The notes under the pieces were generated by a model. That model was given only the letters and a program-made list of their open reading frames with translations. It was not told the origin of the DNA and searched no databases. Of a stretch of DNA of 5,760 nucleotides, positions 1-5,760 are shown one piece after another; within the stretch, counting starts at the first letter, position 1, and each line of letters begins with the position of its first letter. The DNA is from Candidatus Pelagibacter sp. (lineage in GTDB: Bacteria > Pseudomonadota > Alphaproteobacteria > Pelagibacterales > Pelagibacteraceae): the NCBI GenBank assembly GCA_028101445.1, contig JAOHKR010000031.1, positions 1 through 5,760 on the forward strand. Direction: 5' to 3'. A program made the translations under genes and the position numbers.

Positions 1-524
1 CTTTAGTGCTGAATGCAGACTTTAGACCTCTAAGTTATTATCCTTTATCAATATGGTGTTGGCAAGACGCTGTTAAGTCTGTTTTTTTAGATAGAGTAAG
101 CATTGTCTCAAATTATAAAAGAAAAATTAGAAGCCCATCTTTTGAAATGAATTTGCCAAGTGTAATTGCGTTGAAAAGTTTCATTCAACCTTCAAAAAAT
201 CCAAACTTTACAAGGTTCAACGTTTTTTTAAGAGATAAATTTACTTGTCAGTATTGCGGAGATAAAAAGGACTTAACCTTTGATCATTTATTGCCAAAGT
301 CTAGAGGTGGTTTAACCGATTGGAATAATGTAGTTACAGCTTGCTCAAGTTGTAATGTTAGAAAAGGTGGAAAATTATATAAAGATTGTGATTTAAAATT
401 AGCAACTACACCTTATGCTCCAACCGTAGAAGATTTACATAGAAACGGAAGAAATTTTCCTCCAAACTTTTTACATGAAAGTTGGATGGATTATTTATAT
501 TGGGATATTGAGCTTCAGCCCTAA
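1..524 (+). CDS. HNH endonuclease family protein (5' end outside window)
   Basis: This is the C-terminal part of a conserved HNH nuclease-like protein of about 185-190 residues, common as a single-copy gene in alphaproteobacteria; its cellular role is not established. Counting the GTG at 6 as residue 1, the visible part is 172 residues. A CxxC pair (C81, C84) and a second CxxC pair (C113, C116) would hold a structural zinc. Between them lies the DH dyad (D93-H94) and the W-N-N segment (106-108) of the beta-beta-alpha metal fold, so the nuclease centre looks intact. The tail HESWMDYLYWD (157-167) is also typical of the family. The GTG at 6 is probably not the real start: the codon before it encodes Leu, matching the internal family motif LVLNADFRPLSYYPLS, and homologues carry a further 10-20 residues upstream. 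The gene converges on coq7 with no intergenic base. Confidence 0.88.
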   Translation, partial: LVLNADFRPLSYYPLSIWCWQDAVKSVFLDRVSIVSNYKRKIRSPSFEMNLPSVIALKSFIQPSKNPNFTRFNVFLRDKFTCQYCGDKKDLTFDHLLPKSRGGLTDWNNVVTACSSCNVRKGGKLYKDCDLKLATTPYAPTVEDLHRNGRNFPPNFLHESWMDYLYWDIELQP

Positions 525-1058
525 TTAAATTTTTTGTGAAATAGTTATAGCTATTTTTGAGGAGGTTTTAATAATTTTATCTAAAACACCAAAGAGACCT
601 TCTTTAGTTGCTCCATTATCATAAGCAATATCTTTATGATGTAATTCGTCATCTCTAAATTTCATTATTTTTTCTTTTAATTCTCTTTCGTCTTCTCCTA
701 GTTTATAAGTTTGATCTTTATAATGACCATCAATAACTTCTTCCACAGAAGCCGTGCAAAGCATAGCAGCTTTTTCTCCTAACATGGCAGTTCCAAAACC
801 AAGAGTAACCCCCATTAAGTCCCACAAAGGTAGTAACTTTGTAGGCTTTATATTTCTCTTTTTAATTTCATTATCAAAATATTCATAATGCTCTTTTTCA
901 TGTTCTTTCATTTCTTCTATTTTCTTTTTTAAAAATTCATCTTGTTTAAAAGTTTTTAAGGCAAGAAGCTGACCTTCATAAATTTTAATAGCACCACGCT
1001 CCCCAGCGTGATCCACTCTGATAATTTCTTCTAATGTTTTTTTATTAGTTTTTGTCAT
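525..1058 (-). CDS. coq7: Demethoxyubiquinone hydroxylase, di-iron Coq7 type
   Basis: Coq7 hydroxylates C6 of demethoxyubiquinone, the penultimate step of ubiquinone synthesis, as a ferritin-like di-iron protein bound to the inner face of the cytoplasmic membrane. The 177-residue product opens with the family signature IIRVDHAGERGA (12-23). All six expected iron ligands can be placed by motif: E20 in DHAGE, E54 and H57 in ExxH, E106 in VEE, and E138 and H141 in the second ExxH. The segment LLPLWDLMGVTLGFGTAMLG (75-94) matches the hydrophobic membrane-contact region of the family. The loop between E106 and E138 is about four residues shorter than in the animal enzymes. The ATG at 1058 lies 14 bases inside the end of dsbB, with no clear Shine-Dalgarno sequence, so translation is probably coupled. 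It is the last gene of the minus-strand operon. Confidence 0.95.
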   Translation of the reverse strand: MTKTNKKTLEEIIRVDHAGERGAIKIYEGQLLALKTFKQDEFLKKKIEEMKEHEKEHYEYFDNEIKKRNIKPTKLLPLWDLMGVTLGFGTAMLGEKAAMLCTASVEEVIDGHYKDQTYKLGEDERELKEKIMKFRDDELHHKDIAYDNGATKEGLFGVLDKIIKTSSKIAITISQKI

Positions 1059-1527
1059 AATTCATTATTACTCTGACCATAATAGCACTTAAAATTATTG
1101 AAATAATTGTATTTATTGTAGCAAGTGAAAAGCCTAAAACTCTAAAAGTAACGTCCTTACAGCTCACAATTGACGTATTTTCTAATTGTTTAAGAAGCTG
1201 CTCTTTAGATAAGTTTGCATTATTTCCTAGATCACAAACCAAAGACTCGCTGAAAAAACCTTGTTCAATACCAAAATGATAAAAGGATACGATAGCACCA
1301 AAAATAAACAATAATAATATGATTATAGATATAATTTTTTCAAATTTATTTAGGATAAAAATAAGTGATATTAGTATTACAGAAGCAATATAAGGAATAC
1401 GTTCAATTAAGCATAAGTTGCAAGGTTTATGGCCGAGTACATATTGAATAAAATAAGCAATAGATAAAGAGAGAATACTAAAAATCAATATTCCGTTTAA
1501 AATAAGTTTATTATCTTTTGAGATCAT
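1045..1527 (-). CDS. dsbB: Disulfide bond formation protein, DsbB family
   Basis: DsbB is an inner-membrane protein that reoxidises the periplasmic thiol oxidase DsbA and passes the electrons to ubiquinone. The 160-residue product has the expected four-helix plan, with hydrophobic stretches at about 8-30, 45-60, 64-85 and 130-155. The first periplasmic loop carries LGHKPCNLCLIER, with the quinone-linked CxxC pair C36/C39 followed by R43. The second loop carries the other redox pair, C98 and C123. All four catalytic cysteines are therefore present at normal spacing. The start ATG shares one base with the yqaA stop codon (TAATG), a classic coupled arrangement. No DsbA partner is encoded in the window. 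The coq7 gene directly downstream makes the quinone this enzyme needs. Sequence identity to E. coli DsbB is clearly low outside the motifs, but the assignment is firm. Confidence 0.92.
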   Translation of the reverse strand: MISKDNKLILNGILIFSILSLSIAYFIQYVLGHKPCNLCLIERIPYIASVILISLIFILNKFEKIISIIILLLFIFGAIVSFYHFGIEQGFFSESLVCDLGNNANLSKEQLLKQLENTSIVSCKDVTFRVLGFSLATINTIISIILSAIMVRVIMNYDKN

Positions 1528-2123
1528 TATCTAAAGAATACGTATACGGCAGCTGCAATAATTACAACGAATACACCAGTAATGGTAAACCATAACGCAC
1601 CTTTTTTTTCAATAAAGTCACCAAATTTTTTCCCGAAAAGATTAGTAAAATAAGAAACAAGGAAAAATCGCAATCCTCTAGTAAACAAACAGATAAAAAA
1701 GAAAACAGTAATATTAAAACCTATTACACCACTTGTAATGGTAAAGACTTTAAAAGGTAGAGGAGTAAACCCAGCTAAAAACATAATACCCAGCCATGCT
1801 AAAAACCCTCCTCGAGTAGACATCTTATCTTGCATTGCAAAAACTTTTTCTTCATAGCCATAAAATTCAATAATGACCATTGAGGCATCTAGGAAGAAAA
1901 CACCCAACATATAACCAAACAAACCACCCAGCACTGATCCTACGGTAGCGATTAAAAAGATTTTTAAATAATCCTCTCTTTTAGCGACAACCATTGGCAC
2001 AATCATTAAATCTGGAGGAACAGGAAAGAAAAAACTTTCAATGAAAGCTACAAAACCCAATAAAGGCTTGGAAAATTTATGTCTAGCAAGCTCTACACAT
2101 CTATCGTATAATTTTTTTAACAT
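1527..2123 (-). CDS. YqaA-type DedA family membrane protein (SNARE-associated/VTT domain)
   Basis: This 198-residue integral membrane protein belongs to the DedA/VTT superfamily, in the YqaA subgroup. Some superfamily members move lipids such as undecaprenyl phosphate or phosphatidylethanolamine between leaflets; the substrate of this subgroup is not known. Visible hallmarks are the re-entrant segment FIESFFFPVPPD (28-38), a glycine-rich helix GSVLGGLFGYMLG (62-74), the second half-site AGFTPLPFKVFTITSG (117-132), and RGLRFFLVSYF (149-159), followed by a C-terminal membrane helix (about 178-196). The ATG at 2123 is chosen because MLKKLYDRCVELARHKF matches the usual YqaA N-terminus. An upstream GTG at 2141 would add only six residues (MHFKFI) and overlap the divergent small gene. 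It is the first gene of the minus-strand operon, so the promoter must lie to the right of 2123, inside the divergent gene. Confidence 0.88.
   Translation of the reverse strand: MLKKLYDRCVELARHKFSKPLLGFVAFIESFFFPVPPDLMIVPMVVAKREDYLKIFLIATVGSVLGGLFGYMLGVFFLDASMVIIEFYGYEEKVFAMQDKMSTRGGFLAWLGIMFLAGFTPLPFKVFTITSGVIGFNITVFFFICLFTRGLRFFLVSYFTNLFGKKFGDFIEKKGALWFTITGVFVVIIAAAVYVFFR
2107..2112 (+). promoter_or_regulatory. Candidate sigma-70 -10 box for the rightward genes
   Basis: A perfect TATAAT lies 12 bases before the ATG at 2125, inside the N-terminal codons of yqaA on the other strand. Transcription would start near 2118-2120 and leave a leader of only 5-7 bases. At 17-base spacing the -35 position (2084-2089) reads TAGCAA, a poor match. 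In DNA this AT-rich a perfect -10 hexamer can arise by chance, so this is only a candidate. Confidence 0.3.
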
Positions 2124-2124
2124 T

Positions 2125-2310
2125 ATGAATTTAAAATGCACAATTCTTAGATACCTAGCAAGTTTAATATTATCGACAGTGGTTATCTACGCTATCGTTA
2201 TAGTTGCAGGAATCTTTGGTGCCGATTATGGATTTTCACCTGGTGATACATTTATAATTTGGATATTGATGGCTATTTTAATTAATCAGAGTGTTACCTG
2301 GAAGAAATAA
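2125..2310 (+). CDS. Small predicted two-helix membrane protein, unknown function
   Basis: I do not recognise this 61-residue protein. It begins at the ATG at 2125 (MNLKCTILRY) and has one long hydrophobic stretch at about 11-33, a short polar loop containing ADYGFSPGD (33-41), and a second shorter hydrophobic stretch at about 43-55, ending in a Lys-containing tail (VTWKK). The basic residues before helix one and at the end suggest both termini are cytoplasmic, by the positive-inside rule. A longer reading from 2041 exists, but its first 28 codons are the antisense of yqaA and look non-coding, so the short form is preferred. The start is one base from the divergent yqaA start. The winged-helix gene follows after 18 bases, so the two are probably cotranscribed. 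Base choice looks like that of its neighbours. It could be a conserved lineage-specific protein; that cannot be shown from this sequence. Confidence 0.6.
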   Translation: MNLKCTILRYLASLILSTVVIYAIVIVAGIFGADYGFSPGDTFIIWILMAILINQSVTWKK

Positions 2311-2328
2311 CAATAAAAGATAAAAGAG

Positions 2329-3351
2329 ATGAGCGAACCCGTCGACATTAAGATAGCCCATATAAATAAAAGCGAAAACATTAATAACGCTTTAAACAAA
2401 GAATCAGTCTATGAAATTTTTTCTAGATCAAATTTTGAAGCTATAGCCCCTTTTTATAAATTCCAACAAGCTTGGACTAATAGAGCTTACGAGACGTTCA
2501 AAGACTTCGATACCTATTTAATTTTAATGTATCTAAAGCAAAAAATTTACGTCGATTACTCAGATCGATTTCATTACATGTCTGCTGATGCTTTTTATAG
2601 TCAAGATAAAATTGCTATTGATAAAATTAACTTAATACAAATCTCAAAAGCATTAAATATCCCAAAAGAGACAATTAGAAGAAAAATTAACTATCTACAA
2701 GATCATGAGATAATTTTTAGATCAGGTAAATCAATCTATTTAAATAGTAAAGCACTTGAAATTATAAAACCTAATAATTCTCTTCCAAAGTTAGCTATAT
2801 TTTTTGAAAAAATGTCCGAAATTTTGTCGAAAGAAAGTTGGTTTGGCAAAGCTATTAAAAGAGAAAATATTGAGAAATTTATAAACGATCATTTTACTGT
2901 TTGTTGGGAGTATTTTTACCGTTTTCAAATACCTTACCTAACTAGACATAGAAAAGCTTTTGGTGATTTAGAGAGTTGGAATGTATGGGGTTCTATCGCT
3001 GTAGTTCAAGTATCAGCATATACCGAAAGCTTAAATAAAATAACTAGAGAAGAATTATCTACTTACGAAGATTTCTATATGTCTATGTTAAAGTTTAAAT
3101 GTGAAAGAGGAATAAACGCATCTTCTATTGCAGATATATCAGGCATACCAAGAGCTACAGTTATTAGAAAATTAAGAACTTTAGAAAAAAAAGGTTTTAT
3201 TAGACGAAATAAAAAACTTGAATACACTCTAGGTCAAACCAAAAACCTTAAAGCATTTCAAACAAACTATTTAATTAACCAGAAAAATTTATCAGACTTT
3301 TGTACAACCTTATTCAATTTAATGAAGAATTCTAAATTTAAGATCGATTAA
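2329..3351 (+). CDS. Protein with two winged-helix DNA-binding segments, probable transcriptional regulator
   Basis: I cannot assign this 340-residue protein to a named family. It contains two helix-turn-helix segments that resemble each other. The first runs from about 100 to 132 (IPKETIRRKINYLQDHEIIFR) with a wing at 131-140. The second runs from about 262 to 293 (IPRATVIRKLRTLEKKGFIRR) with a wing to about 302. Across the 23-residue recognition region I count 8 identities (I, P, T, R, K, L, I, R) without gaps, which suggests an internal duplication. Both look like MarR/IclR/GntR-type winged helices. No receiver, cyclic-nucleotide or sugar-binding domain is recognisable; the remainder is mixed and aromatic-rich (W219, Y and F clusters at 190-204). 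No membrane segment is seen. The ATG at 2329 follows AAAAGAG without a well-spaced Shine-Dalgarno sequence. It sits 18 bases after the small membrane protein and 17 before the transporter, so it may act on that cluster. Confidence 0.7.
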   Translation: MSEPVDIKIAHINKSENINNALNKESVYEIFSRSNFEAIAPFYKFQQAWTNRAYETFKDFDTYLILMYLKQKIYVDYSDRFHYMSADAFYSQDKIAIDKINLIQISKALNIPKETIRRKINYLQDHEIIFRSGKSIYLNSKALEIIKPNNSLPKLAIFFEKMSEILSKESWFGKAIKRENIEKFINDHFTVCWEYFYRFQIPYLTRHRKAFGDLESWNVWGSIAVVQVSAYTESLNKITREELSTYEDFYMSMLKFKCERGINASSIADISGIPRATVIRKLRTLEKKGFIRRNKKLEYTLGQTKNLKAFQTNYLINQKNLSDFCTTLFNLMKNSKFKID

Positions 3352-3368
3352 CCTCTCGGACAGTAATT

Positions 3369-4214
3369 ATGGAAATAGCAAAAACAATAGCCCCGGTGTG
3401 TCTAGCCATAATAATGTTTGGTTTGGGCCTTGGATTAACAACAAGTGATTTTACTAGATTACTAAAAACACCGAGAGACTTTTTTGTTGGATTTTTATCA
3501 CAGGTAATTTTACTACCCGTTATTGCTTTTGGGCTTATTTTAATCATTCCAATGCCTATAGAAATTGCTATGGGTGTAATGATTATAGCTGCAGCGCCTG
3601 GTGGGGTGACTTCTAATGTTTTAACTAAATTTGCAAATGGTGATGTAGCATTGTCTGTAAGCTTAACGGCAGTTGTAAGTTTATTAGCTATTTTTATAGT
3701 TCCGTTAATTGTATTTAATTCAGCTAGTTTTATAGGAGTTGAGATTACTAAGGACATTTCAATGGCATCTATAGCAGTTAAAATGTTTTTTGTTGTAACT
3801 GTTCCTGTACTTTTTGGCATGATTGTAAGAAGCCTAATGACAGATTTTATAATATCGAAAACATTAATAATTCAGAGATTATCGATAATTTTATTCTTGA
3901 TAGTTTTTATATCTATATGGATAGAAGAGTGGGATAGGATAGTAAGCTTCATAGCTAGAGCTGGTTTAGTAACTGGAATATTAAATTTAGTTATGATTTT
4001 TGTTGGTTATTATGTTGCAAAAATGTTTGCATCTGGAGTTGCCCAAAGAAGATGTATTTCACTAGAATGCGGCTTACAAAACGGAACATTAGCAGTAGTT
4101 GTGGCCACGCAGTTATTCGATGAGATGGTTTTTATGGTACCTACAGCTGCGTACGCATTAATTATGTTTGTAACATCAATATTTTTTGTTCTCATAGTTA
4201 GAAAAATCAATTAG
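3369..4214 (+). CDS. Sodium-coupled transporter, bile acid:sodium symporter (BASS/SBF) family
   Basis: This 281-residue inner-membrane protein has about nine or ten hydrophobic helices and belongs to the BASS family, which in bacteria takes up organic anions (pantoate and other organic acids are known substrates in the wider family) with sodium. The core motif APGGVTSNVL (76-85) and the crossover motif ECGLQNGTLA (233-242) are clear. Residue spacing matches the sodium sites described for the Neisseria ASBT structure: S82, N83, S96, T100 and E233 for site 1, and Q45, E233 and Q237 for site 2. It should therefore be sodium-driven. The substrate cannot be read from the sequence; bile acids are unlikely in a marine organism. 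The ATG at 3369 follows a weak GGA at 3358-3360. It lies 17 bases after the regulator-like gene and 15 before the tRNA. Confidence 0.87.
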   Translation: MEIAKTIAPVCLAIIMFGLGLGLTTSDFTRLLKTPRDFFVGFLSQVILLPVIAFGLILIIPMPIEIAMGVMIIAAAPGGVTSNVLTKFANGDVALSVSLTAVVSLLAIFIVPLIVFNSASFIGVEITKDISMASIAVKMFFVVTVPVLFGMIVRSLMTDFIISKTLIIQRLSIILFLIVFISIWIEEWDRIVSFIARAGLVTGILNLVMIFVGYYVAKMFASGVAQRRCISLECGLQNGTLAVVVATQLFDEMVFMVPTAAYALIMFVTSIFFVLIVRKIN

Positions 4215-4229
4215 ATTATTCCAAAAAAA

Positions 4230-4316
4230 GGGCGAATGGTGGAACTGGTAGACGCGCCGGACTCAAAATCCGGTGGTAGCAATACCTTGAGAGTTCGAGT
4301 CTCTCTTCGCCCACCA
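4230..4316 (+). tRNA. tRNA-Leu, anticodon CAA
   Basis: The 87-base cloverleaf is complete. The acceptor stem pairs GGGCGAA (4230-4236) with TTCGCCC (4306-4312), followed by discriminator A and an encoded CCA (4314-4316). The D stem is GTG/CGC with GG in the loop. The anticodon stem CCGGA/TCCGG encloses loop CTCAAAA, giving anticodon CAA at 4264-4266, which reads UUG. The long class II variable arm forms GGTA/TACC around a GCAA tetraloop (4275-4286). The T stem GAGAG/CTCTC holds TTCGAGT. The gene starts 15 bases after the transporter stop and ends 4 bases before the synthetase start. No convincing separate promoter was found in the short gap. Confidence 0.97.
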
Positions 4317-4320
4317 AGTT

Positions 4321-5760
4321 ATGAAAATAGATAAATTAAATAGTCTTGTAGAACTTTATTTTAAAAAGTGTGAAGAAGTGGATCCTAATAAACCTTTTTT
4401 AAAATGGTTGAAGCCCGAGAAACCAACTTATAATTGGGGTGATATAAAAGAGAGAATATTTAAATTATCTTACAAAATTAAATCTTTAATTAATGAAGGC
4501 GATCGATGTTTAATATTATCTGAAAATAGACCTTATTGGTTAATGGCTGATATTGCGGTAATGAATGCGGGCGGTATTTCAGTTCCAATTTTTACAACTT
4601 ATTCATCTAATGATTACGAATATATTTTAAATGATTGTAAGCCGTCATTAGTGATTGTTTCAAATGATACTCAATTTCAGAAGATAAAAAAATATACTAA
4701 TTTAGATAAACAAAAAATTATTTCATTTGAAGCAATAGAAACTGAAAGTTTACTAATTCAGGATATTTTAAATGAAGAAAATTATGAAAAAAAAATTAAC
4801 GAAAATTTAAAAAGAAATATGCCTGCATGTATTATTTATACTTCAGGCACCTCAGGTAATCCTAAAGGAGTTGTTTTAAGTCATGGAGGAATTTTATCGA
4901 ATTGTGAAGGTGCAGTTGAATTAATAAAACCTTTAATAGAAAAAAAAAATCCAATATTTTTAACTTGGTTACCTTTATCACATTCATACGAACACACTGT
5001 TCAATTTATACAAATTATTGTAGGTGCAAAAGTTTACTATGCTGAAAGTTTAGAAAAATTAATAGCTAATATGAGTATAGCTAAACCAACCATCATGACA
5101 GCTGTTCCTAGATTTTATCAAAATCTTTTTACGAAGATAAACTTAAATTTTGAAAAACAAAAAGGAATAAAAAGAAAATTAATTAATAGCACTTTAAGAT
5201 TAGGTAAAAAAATTCTTCAAAAAGAAAATTTAAGTTTGAGTGAAAAGGCTTTAAATTTTATTTGCAATATTTTAGTACGAAAAAAAATCCAAAATCAGTT
5301 TGGAGGAAATCTTCAAGCTTTCGTTTCAGGTGGTGGGGCTCTAGATCAAAATATTGGTACATTTTTAAATGCTATAGGATTGCCAACCTTACAGGGTTAC
5401 GGTTTAACAGAAGCCTCACCCGTAGTGAGCTGTAATTTACCAGATCTAGTAAAAGTCGAAACTGTTGGCCCACCATTTAGAACCAATAAAGTGAGAATCG
5501 CCGAAGATGGTGAAATCCTAGTTAAAGGTGAAAATGTGATGTTGGGTTATTGGAATCAGAAGGAAGAAACCGAAAAAGTAATAAAGGATGGTTGGCTACA
5601 CACAGGAGATATTGGAGAATTTGATCAAAACAATTATTTAAAAATAACAGATAGAAAAAAAGATATTATTGTAAATTTGGGTGGAGATAACATTTCCCCA
5701 AGCAAGATTGAAAATATTTTATGTTTAAATGAATTTATTAAACAATCTTATGTTTATGGA
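4321..5760 (+). CDS. Long-chain fatty acid--CoA ligase (AMP-binding), 3' end outside window
   Basis: This reading frame is open to the window edge and gives 480 residues of an adenylate-forming enzyme that activates fatty acids to acyl-AMP and then acyl-CoA at the cytoplasmic face of the membrane; family members run to about 590-640 residues. Motifs in order: P-loop YTSGTSGNPKG (173-183), LPLSHSYEH near residue 220, acyl-pocket SGGGALD near 337-343, A5 motif GYGLTEASPV (359-368), A7 HTGDIG (427-432) with ribose-binding D430, and the hinge DRKKDI (444-449) with R445. The C-terminal catalytic lysine lies beyond the edge. The ATG at 4321 gives a standard N-terminus, with PNKPFLKW about 22 residues in. 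It sits 4 bases after the tRNA CCA, so any ribosome-binding site would have to lie inside the tRNA. Chain length preference cannot be determined from the sequence. Confidence 0.92.
   Translation, partial: MKIDKLNSLVELYFKKCEEVDPNKPFLKWLKPEKPTYNWGDIKERIFKLSYKIKSLINEGDRCLILSENRPYWLMADIAVMNAGGISVPIFTTYSSNDYEYILNDCKPSLVIVSNDTQFQKIKKYTNLDKQKIISFEAIETESLLIQDILNEENYEKKINENLKRNMPACIIYTSGTSGNPKGVVLSHGGILSNCEGAVELIKPLIEKKNPIFLTWLPLSHSYEHTVQFIQIIVGAKVYYAESLEKLIANMSIAKPTIMTAVPRFYQNLFTKINLNFEKQKGIKRKLINSTLRLGKKILQKENLSLSEKALNFICNILVRKKIQNQFGGNLQAFVSGGGALDQNIGTFLNAIGLPTLQGYGLTEASPVVSCNLPDLVKVETVGPPFRTNKVRIAEDGEILVKGENVMLGYWNQKEETEKVIKDGWLHTGDIGEFDQNNYLKITDRKKDIIVNLGGDNISPSKIENILCLNEFIKQSYVYG

Noticed and set aside
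1..524. HNH gene as part of a restriction, homing or defence system
   Set aside because: The protein matches a conserved single-copy alphaproteobacterial family and its neighbours are housekeeping genes; no methylase, intron or toxin partner is present.
2041..2124. N-terminal extension of the small membrane protein by 28 residues
   Set aside because: These codons are the exact antisense of the conserved yqaA N-terminus, and the hydrophobic protein begins naturally at the ATG at 2125.
2124..2141. Upstream GTG start for yqaA at 2141
   Set aside because: It adds only MHFKFI, uses a rarer start codon, and the ATG at 2123 matches the usual family N-terminus.
3338..3820. A 160-codon open frame on the minus strand inside the transporter gene
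   Set aside because: It is fully antisense to a BASS gene with clear motifs; its product is low in recognisable signature, Thr/Ile/Lys-rich, and typical of a reverse-frame shadow.
4010..4210. A 66-codon minus-strand open frame over the 3' end of the transporter gene
   Set aside because: It is antisense to the conserved ECGLQNG region and shows no motif or initiation signal of its own.
4230..4316. tRNA-Leu as an integration (attachment) site for a mobile element
   Set aside because: No integrase, direct repeat of the tRNA 3' end or change in composition is visible in the window; the downstream gene is a housekeeping enzyme.
5680..5700. The synthetase A8 region reads GGDN rather than the commoner GGKN or GEN form
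   Set aside because: As I recall, proteobacterial long-chain acyl-CoA synthetases often carry GGDN here, so it is probably normal variation and not an active-site defect.

Overview
The window is an AT-rich (roughly 30% G+C by eye), densely packed stretch of bacterial chromosome. The di-iron Coq7 hydroxylase, the conserved HNH protein beginning (L)VLNADFRPLSYYPLS, the YqaA-type DedA protein and the overall base composition fit a streamlined marine alphaproteobacterium, most likely of the SAR11/Pelagibacterales type. That placement is inferred from gene content and composition, not from a marker-gene comparison.

Layout. At the left edge is the 3' part of an HNH endonuclease-like gene (+). Its stop codon directly abuts the stop codon of coq7 on the other strand. 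A compact minus-strand operon occupies about 525-2123 and is transcribed in the order yqaA/DedA, dsbB, coq7. yqaA and dsbB share one base in a TAATG junction, and dsbB overlaps coq7 by 14 bases. DsbB passes electrons to ubiquinone and Coq7 makes ubiquinone, so two of the three genes are quinone-linked membrane functions.

From 2125 to the right edge everything reads rightward with gaps of 4-18 bases: a 61-residue predicted membrane protein, a 340-residue protein with two winged-helix DNA-binding segments, a BASS-family sodium-coupled transporter with its sodium-site residues intact, a tRNA-Leu(CAA) with encoded CCA, and the first 480 codons of an AMP-forming long-chain acyl-CoA synthetase that runs off the window. 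The synthetase start codon lies only 4 bases after the tRNA CCA end.

No mobile element, CRISPR array, pseudogene or obvious horizontally acquired segment was seen, and no gene-free stretch longer than 20 bases exists. Most of the content is ordinary housekeeping. The parts worth a second look are the tandem winged-helix protein with its small membrane-protein neighbour, the back-to-back starts at 2123/2125, and the tRNA/synthetase junction.
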